From an uncultured Desulfovibrio sp. (GTDB lineage: Bacteria > Desulfobacterota > Desulfovibrionia > Desulfovibrionales > Desulfovibrionaceae): a stretch of 64,000 bases of DNA. Within the stretch, counting starts at the first letter, position 1. Each line of letters starts with the position of its first letter. Below, piece after piece: positions 60,092 to 64,000 of this stretch. A model generated the notes under the pieces. The model worked only from the letters and a program-made list of their open reading frames with translations, made no database searches and was not told the DNA's origin. The stretch lies in NCBI RefSeq assembly GCF_902477725.1, contig NZ_CABSIF010000003.1, positions 222,851 to 286,850 of the forward strand, read 5' to 3'. A program made the position numbers and the translations under genes.

Positions 60092-61114
60092 ATGAGCGCG
60101 TATTCCGATCTTACCAAGTCCATGACTGCCCAGCCTTCGCGTTGGCTTATCACCGGCGTTGCGGGTTTTATTGGCTCCAACCTGCTGGAACATCTGCTGA
60201 AACTTGGGCAGACCGTGGTTGGTCTGGACAACTTTCTTACCGGCTACCAGAAAAATCTGGACATGGTGCGAGACATCGTTGGCCCAGAAGCGTGGAGTCG
60301 GTTTACCTTCATCGAAGGCGACATTCGCGATATCGACACCTGCCACGCCGCCTGCAAGGGCGTGCAGCATGTTCTGCACGAAGCGGCCCTTGGTTCTGTG
60401 CCGCGTTCCATTGACGACCCGCTGTTGTCCAACAGCTGCAATATCACTGGCTATCTGCACATGCTTGTGGCCGCGCGCGATGCGGGCGTGAAGAGCTTTG
60501 TGTACGCCGCGTCTTCCTCCACCTACGGTGATTCGCCCGAACTGCCCAAGGTAGAAGACAAGATCGGCAGCCCGCTTTCCCCTTATGCTGTCACCAAGTA
60601 CGTGGACGAACTGTATGCGGACGTGTTCAACCGCTGCTATGGCTTCTCCAGCGTTGGCCTGCGGTATTTCAACGTGTTCGGCCAGCGCCAGGATCCTTAC
60701 GGCGCGTATGCCGCCGTTATTCCCCAGTGGTTCGCCAGCCTCATCAAGCAGGAAACCGTTTTTGTGAACGGCGACGGCGAAACCAGCCGCGACTTCTGCT
60801 ATATCGACAACGTGGTGCAGGCCAATCTGCTTGCCAGCTTTGCCCAGGGCGATGCCACCAATAAGATTTACAACGTGGCCTTTGGCCAGCGCACCACCCT
60901 GAATGAGCTTTTTGACCTCATCAAGGAAGAAGTGGCCCGCCACAAGCCCGAAGTCATGAGCGCCGAATGCGTGCATCGCGACTTCCGCGCTGGCGATGTG
61001 CGGCACTCCCTTGCCGATATCAGCCGTGCAGCAAACCTGCTGGGCTACGGCCCCCAGTTTGACGTGCGCCAAGGCCTGCGGCTTGCAGGCGACTGGTACG
61101 CAGCCAACCTGTAG
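60092..61114 (+). CDS. UDP-sugar 4-epimerase (WbpP/TviC-like)
   Basis: A 340-residue extended SDR. LITGVAGFIGSNLLEHLLKL is the NAD loop; YAASSSTYGDSPELPK and SPYAVTKYVDELYADVF hold the catalytic Ser/Thr and Tyr-Lys pair. The sequence VVGLDNFLTGYQKNLDMVR and the phrase RYFNVFGQRQDPYGAYAAVI closely resemble WbpP/TviC, which interconvert UDP-GlcNAc and UDP-GalNAc or their uronic acids. It likely supplies the sugar for the neighbouring transferases. The first ATG at 60092 has AGGACGCAAAA upstream. Confidence 0.88.
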   Translation: MSAYSDLTKSMTAQPSRWLITGVAGFIGSNLLEHLLKLGQTVVGLDNFLTGYQKNLDMVRDIVGPEAWSRFTFIEGDIRDIDTCHAACKGVQHVLHEAALGSVPRSIDDPLLSNSCNITGYLHMLVAARDAGVKSFVYAASSSTYGDSPELPKVEDKIGSPLSPYAVTKYVDELYADVFNRCYGFSSVGLRYFNVFGQRQDPYGAYAAVIPQWFASLIKQETVFVNGDGETSRDFCYIDNVVQANLLASFAQGDATNKIYNVAFGQRTTLNELFDLIKEEVARHKPEVMSAECVHRDFRAGDVRHSLADISRAANLLGYGPQFDVRQGLRLAGDWYAANL

Positions 61115-61140
61115 CAGCCAACCGCATTCCAGAAATATGA

Positions 61141-61164
61141 AACCCCGCGCAAGCGGGGTTTTTT
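61141..61164 (+). terminator. Terminator of the epimerase gene
   Basis: AACCCCGC (61141-61148) pairs with GCGGGGTT (61153-61160) around a GCAA loop, followed by a T run. Confidence 0.92.
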
Positions 61165-61291
61165 GTTGTCCAAGGTCAAAATAGCAATGGGTACAGAGAT
61201 CGGGAGAGTCCCGGCGGCTGGTGACTTCTTCAAGTCGGTGGAGGCTCCCTCCCCCGTAAATCCTCACGCCTCTGACCTATATGCACTGTCT

Positions 61292-61996
61292 CTAATTGTC
61301 GCCCACTACAAAAGCGCCGGGATACATGGCGCGGAAAATATCAAGTTGTTGCTGTGCTCCGAAAGAATCGGGCCACGGCCCCACCTGCACATTCCACATG
61401 TTGTTGCTGCCGTAGATGAGGCGTCCTCGGTTGCCGGTCTGGGAAAGGATGTTGATGAGGTTGTCGGCGTTCACCCTGTCGGCAAATGCCCCCACCTGCA
61501 CATAAAAAGCACCGGTAAGATCGCCGTCTTCTTTCATGCGCTCAACGCCGCCCATACTCTGAATGCGCACCCGCGCCGTGCCGGGGCCAAGGATGTTCAG
61601 GCGGGTGGCCGCAGCGCGGGAGAGGTCAATGACGCGGTCGTCCACAAAAGGCCCACGGTCGTTGACGCGCACAATGATGGAGCGCCCGTTGCCCATATGG
61701 GTGACGCGCACCTTGGTGCCCAGGGGCAGCAGCTTGTGGGCTGCCGTCATGGCGTACTGATTGTAGGTCTCGCCATTGGCCGTAGTTTTGCCGTGGAAAC
61801 CAGGGCCGTACCATGAGGCCGTGCCTTCTTCCACAAAACCGTTGGCTGACTTGAGGGGATAGTAGGTCTTGCCGCGCACCGTATAAGGGCGACTGCCGGG
61901 AACCCCGCCCTTACGCCAGGAGCGTGAACCGCAGCCGCTCAAGAGCGCGGCGCAAAGCAGAGCAACAAGAAAAACAAGGAGCGGTCTGACCGTCAT
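61292..61996 (-). CDS. rlpA: RlpA-family lipoprotein (DPBB plus SPOR)
   Basis: A 234-residue outer-membrane-type lipoprotein. MTVRPLLVFLVALLCAALLS, then GC, is a signal with lipobox LLSGC. The double-psi beta-barrel domain follows (ASWYGPGFHGKTTANGE, THMGNGRSIIVRVNDRGPFV), and a C-terminal SPOR domain binds denuded peptidoglycan (GAFYVQVGAFADRVNADNLI, WNVQVGPWPD). RlpA cleaves naked glycans at septa. ATG 61996 makes an ATGA overlap with the upstream gene; a second ATG at 62002 is possible. It is the last of a three-gene unit with two uncharacterised proteins. Confidence 0.9.
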   Translation of the reverse strand: MTVRPLLVFLVALLCAALLSGCGSRSWRKGGVPGSRPYTVRGKTYYPLKSANGFVEEGTASWYGPGFHGKTTANGETYNQYAMTAAHKLLPLGTKVRVTHMGNGRSIIVRVNDRGPFVDDRVIDLSRAAATRLNILGPGTARVRIQSMGGVERMKEDGDLTGAFYVQVGAFADRVNADNLINILSQTGNRGRLIYGSNNMWNVQVGPWPDSFGAQQQLDIFRAMYPGAFVVGDN

Positions 61997-62991
61997 GCAC
62001 ATCCACGTCCCGGGCTGCTCAGGTAGGGCAGGCAGGGGAGTGTGTTCTTTTTGCCGCAGGCGGCGCACAGACCGGAGCAGTCGGCCTCAGACGCGGCGGT
62101 GCATTCCAGTTCATGCAGCAGGGCAAGGCCTTCCTGCCCCAGACTGCCGCGATCGCGTGCTCGGGCAAGCAGGGCCAGTGCCGGGTTGCGGCGGCCAGCA
62201 TTGAGAAAATCCCTTGCAGCCAGAAGGTAGAGGCGCTCCCTGTCATTGCCAAAGAGCGAAGCCAGGAGGTGTTCGTAACCCGGGCCAAAGACCTGACGGG
62301 CAAAGTCTTCTTCTGTGGCAAGCCAGCGCGCCAGATGGGCGTTGTGCCGCTCGACCGCCAGATAACTTGTGAGGAGCCGTAGCCCGTGGGCCAGAACGTG
62401 CATTATGCGCGAAAGTTCGCGCGAGGAGCTTTCAGAGGTTTGGCCGCCAAGGCCGCGCAAGGGGTTGTACATGTCTGCCGTAACCCCAGGCCTGCGCGAA
62501 ATTTGGATAAGGCGGTTGGCGTAATGCTGGCCCTGAAAGGCGTCTTCCTTCAGTTTGGCGCATTCGTGAAAGGCGTAGCCGATGCACCAGTCAATGAGGG
62601 TTTCAAATGCCTTCTGGGCATGAGCGCCGCCAGGCAGCACATTGTCCGCATGGCGGCGTAACGCCGTGATCTGCGCCATCTCTGCGGCATTGCCGTTATC
62701 ATCGGCGGGTTCTTCCGGCAACGGCAGCTCCAGCGGCGGCATGCCGCCGGGGGCCATGGCCTCTATGCCGGGGCTGTTGCGGAAAAGGTGGTGGGCCGTA
62801 TCCTTGAGCCGCCAGAAAACGCCCTTGCGCATGGCCTCGCCCAAAAGGTCGCGCAAGGCTGTGTAAGAAACGGCTCCGTCCACGTCAAAGCGGCGGCGCT
62901 GGTCGACCAGCAGGCTGTAAACGGTGCAATAGTCGCGCACCAGATCGCGCACAAGAAAATCGCGGTTGGCCAGCAGCCAGCGTCCGTTCAC
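61993..62991 (-). CDS. Uncharacterised protein with C-terminal cysteine cluster, 332 aa
   Basis: I do not recognise a family. The 332-residue protein is soluble and mostly helical. The C-terminal tail has C305, C309, C312 and C320 (CSGLCAACGKKNTLPC), which could bind zinc. A preceding region (DRERLYLLAARDFLNAGRRN and following) looks repeat-like helical. It overlaps the upstream 89-residue gene and the downstream rlpA gene by four bases each, so the three are made as one unit. A cell-envelope or division role is only suggested by context. Confidence 0.6.
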   Translation of the reverse strand: MNGRWLLANRDFLVRDLVRDYCTVYSLLVDQRRRFDVDGAVSYTALRDLLGEAMRKGVFWRLKDTAHHLFRNSPGIEAMAPGGMPPLELPLPEEPADDNGNAAEMAQITALRRHADNVLPGGAHAQKAFETLIDWCIGYAFHECAKLKEDAFQGQHYANRLIQISRRPGVTADMYNPLRGLGGQTSESSSRELSRIMHVLAHGLRLLTSYLAVERHNAHLARWLATEEDFARQVFGPGYEHLLASLFGNDRERLYLLAARDFLNAGRRNPALALLARARDRGSLGQEGLALLHELECTAASEADCSGLCAACGKKNTLPCLPYLSSPGRGCA

Positions 62992-63257
62992 GCTTCGTCC
63001 TCCTGGAGCAGGGCGCGGGCCACGGCGATGTCGTACAGCAGCAGGGGGTCAGATTCGGCATTGCGTTCTTGCTGATACATGCGCGCGGCACTGCGCACCA
63101 CAGCCATGCTCAGCCAGGGGTGCCGCTCCCACACTTCGGGATGGTCGGCGCGCCAGAGGCGAAATTCAACCTCGCCGTCAGGCCCGCGGCGCACGTAGAC
63201 GCGCGAAAGGGCATTGCCCGCCTGCGGGTGATAGTACAGTCCAAGTTCGTCTTTCAT
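62988..63257 (-). CDS. Uncharacterised small protein, 89 aa
   Basis: An 89-residue soluble protein beginning MKDELGLYYHPQAGNALSRV. The first half has a strand-like pattern (RVYVRRGPDGEVEFRLWRAD) ending in HPEVWERHPWLS; the second half is helical (AVVRSAARMYQQERN). No known domain is recognised. The ATG at 63257 follows AAGGATTATCATTATA; the frame is open further upstream to 63320 without support. It leads a three-gene unit with the 332-residue protein and rlpA and overlaps the next gene by four bases. Confidence 0.6.
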   Translation of the reverse strand: MKDELGLYYHPQAGNALSRVYVRRGPDGEVEFRLWRADHPEVWERHPWLSMAVVRSAARMYQQERNAESDPLLLYDIAVARALLQEDEA

Positions 63258-63375
63258 TATAATGATAATCCTTGCGGATATGGGCCATGTGAGGCCGTTG
63301 TTGGTGCGGCGCATCCGCACAATCCATTTTAATCATACGCGCAAGAAAGCACTTTGCCAAGGCTGTGCGATATTG

Positions 63376-63393
63376 TTGTGAAAAATAGTACAA
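63376..63393. promoter_or_regulatory. Rex-like or other redox-regulator operator candidate
   Basis: TTGTGAAAAATAGTACAA resembles the TTGTGAA-N4-TTCACAA site of the NADH-sensing repressor Rex, with the left half exact and the right half degenerate (ACAA kept). It lies inside the larger inverted repeat at 63370-63396, far upstream of dsrA (436 bases from the ATG) and 119 bases upstream of the divergent gene. Confidence 0.35.
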
Positions 63394-63546
63394 TATTTAA
63401 GAAAAAAGTTGCTTTTTTACGTAAAAAAATGCCTGTGCCTCTCGTCTAAAGTAATGATTTTGGCATACTGTGCTCACGTGCATTGTGTCGCAAAGCCTTG
63501 ATCGCCGGGTATTCTTGCGCCTTTTGCGTATATCATGCCGCCCCGG

Positions 63547-63575
63547 TTGTCATTAAGTGGAAAATGGGCTAATCA
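63547..63575 (+). promoter_or_regulatory. Candidate dsrA promoter
   Basis: TTGTCA (63547-63552), 17 bases and TAATCA (63570-63575) fit a moderate sigma70 promoter. It would give a leader of about 245 bases before dsrA. Confidence 0.35.
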
Positions 63576-63828
63576 GTGTTTTGACCGCGTTGCGGCCTGA
63601 CGGTCGGTGGCCCTTGCACGTCCGTTATCCGCGATCCCTTGGGGCGTCCCGATTTTACGGGGCGGGCGCATGCAGGTTTTTACCTTCATGCGTGTGCTGG
63701 GGGGAGTATCCCCGCATGCACGGGCAGCGATTTCGCGCCTGTACCCCGGATTGCCGCACCGGATCGCCGCAGTTGACCGGCACGTCACGCGAGCGCGTGA
63801 TACAAACAAACCATGTGGAGGTATGGCA

Positions 63829-64000
63829 ATGGCGAAACATGCAACCCCCTTGTTGGACCAGCTTGAAAGCGGCCCTTGGCCGAGCTTTGTGTCCGACATC
63901 AAACAGGAGGCGGCCTCTCGGGCCCAGAATCCCAAGGGTCTTGATTATCAGATCCCTGTGGACTGTCCTGAAGACCTTCTGGGTGTGCTTGAGCTTTCCT
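63829..64000 (+). CDS. dsrA: Dissimilatory sulfite reductase alpha subunit, N-terminal part (cut by window edge)
   Basis: Only the first 57 residues lie in the window. The sequence MAKHATPLLDQLESGPWPSF, then VSDIKQEAASRAQNPKGLDY, then QIPVDCPEDLLGVLELS, is nearly identical to Desulfovibrio DsrA as I remember it. DsrAB reduces sulfite, the last step of sulfate respiration. ATG 63829 was chosen because GGAGG lies seven bases upstream and the start matches known DsrA; a second ATG at 63823 is too close to the ribosome binding site. The sirohaem/4Fe-4S cysteines are beyond the edge. Confidence 0.95.
   Translation, partial: MAKHATPLLDQLESGPWPSFVSDIKQEAASRAQNPKGLDYQIPVDCPEDLLGVLELS

Larger units (their letters stand above)
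63258..63828. other. 571-base region with dsr operon leader
   Basis: Between the divergent 89-residue gene and dsrA there is no credible gene. It contains stacked palindromes: ATATTGT-N13-ACAATAT (63370-63396), AAAAAAG-N3-CTTTTTT (63402-63418), the perfect TTTTTTACGTAAAAAA (63413-63428) and TCACGCG-N2-CGCGTGA (63785-63800). An imperfect stem with GGGG/CCCC core lies near 63690-63722. A promoter candidate is listed separately. Confidence 0.5.

Noticed and set aside
1..64000. CRISPR arrays, insertion sequences, prophage or rRNA
   Set aside because: No regularly spaced repeats, transposase, integrase, phage structural genes or rRNA sequence were recognised.

Overview
The window looks like a chromosomal stretch from a sulfate-reducing bacterium of the Desulfovibrio group, probably close to D. 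desulfuricans. The strongest sign is at the right edge, where the first 57 codons of dsrA (dissimilatory sulfite reductase alpha) closely resemble Desulfovibrio DsrA as I remember it. Supporting signs are an ArsR-methyltransferase fusion of the SahR type beside ahcY, an F1Fo ATP synthase operon with two b-type subunits but no a or c genes, a large FAD/Fe-S lactate-dehydrogenase-like protein, an L-lactate permease, a short-loop cytochrome bd oxidase, and moderately GC-rich coding sequence. I recognised no rRNA, tRNA, CRISPR array, insertion sequence or prophage.

Layout, left to right. 1-1148: ahcY (cut by the edge) behind sahR, with palindromic operator candidates. 1308-4566: small genes for a DciA-like protein, an orphan protein, a FlK-type thioesterase, an FMN reductase and a YkgJ cysteine-cluster protein. 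4687-12186: an orphan polytopic membrane protein, the 1183-residue FAD/Fe-S oxidoreductase, another orphan membrane protein and a short AT-rich gene that looks foreign. 12305-16936: cydAB diverging from htpG. 17044-23955: motA and motB, an AsmA-like protein, cobQ and an EamA transporter. 24126-31322: a hybrid histidine kinase translationally coupled to a glycosyltransferase, cheW, then a sugar aminotransferase / GtrA / GT2 cassette. 31497-35475: lctP, kup and a small lipoprotein. 35747-43851: lepA and the atpF'-F-H-A-G-D-C operon. 44278-47013: pepQ-aroK-GT2. 47214-53874: pyrK-pyrD, a GNAT-like protein, an SDR epimerase and an ABC-F ATPase in tightly overlapping order, then a NUDIX gene. 54217-57273: a CHASE4-PAS-PAS-GGDEF-EAL protein. 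57362-61114: polysaccharide initiation and glycosylation genes. 61292-63257: two uncharacterised genes and rlpA. 63829-64000: start of dsrA.

Together the genes cover energy metabolism (lactate uptake and oxidation, sulfite reduction, ATP synthase, oxygen scavenging by cytochrome bd), the SAM cycle, pyrimidine and shikimate steps, cobalamin assembly, motility and chemotaxis, c-di-GMP and two-component signalling, and at least nine genes for surface glycans. Most of this is ordinary core genome. The least explained signals are regulatory. pyrK seems to be made from a leaderless transcript whose -10 box lies inside a perfect palindrome. The long dsrA leader carries several palindromes including a Rex-like one. 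The GGDEF-EAL gene starts inside the end of a short upstream reading frame with a good ribosome binding site. A 40-residue membrane-peptide frame lies opposite the atp promoter region. I did not find a clear new multi-gene system.
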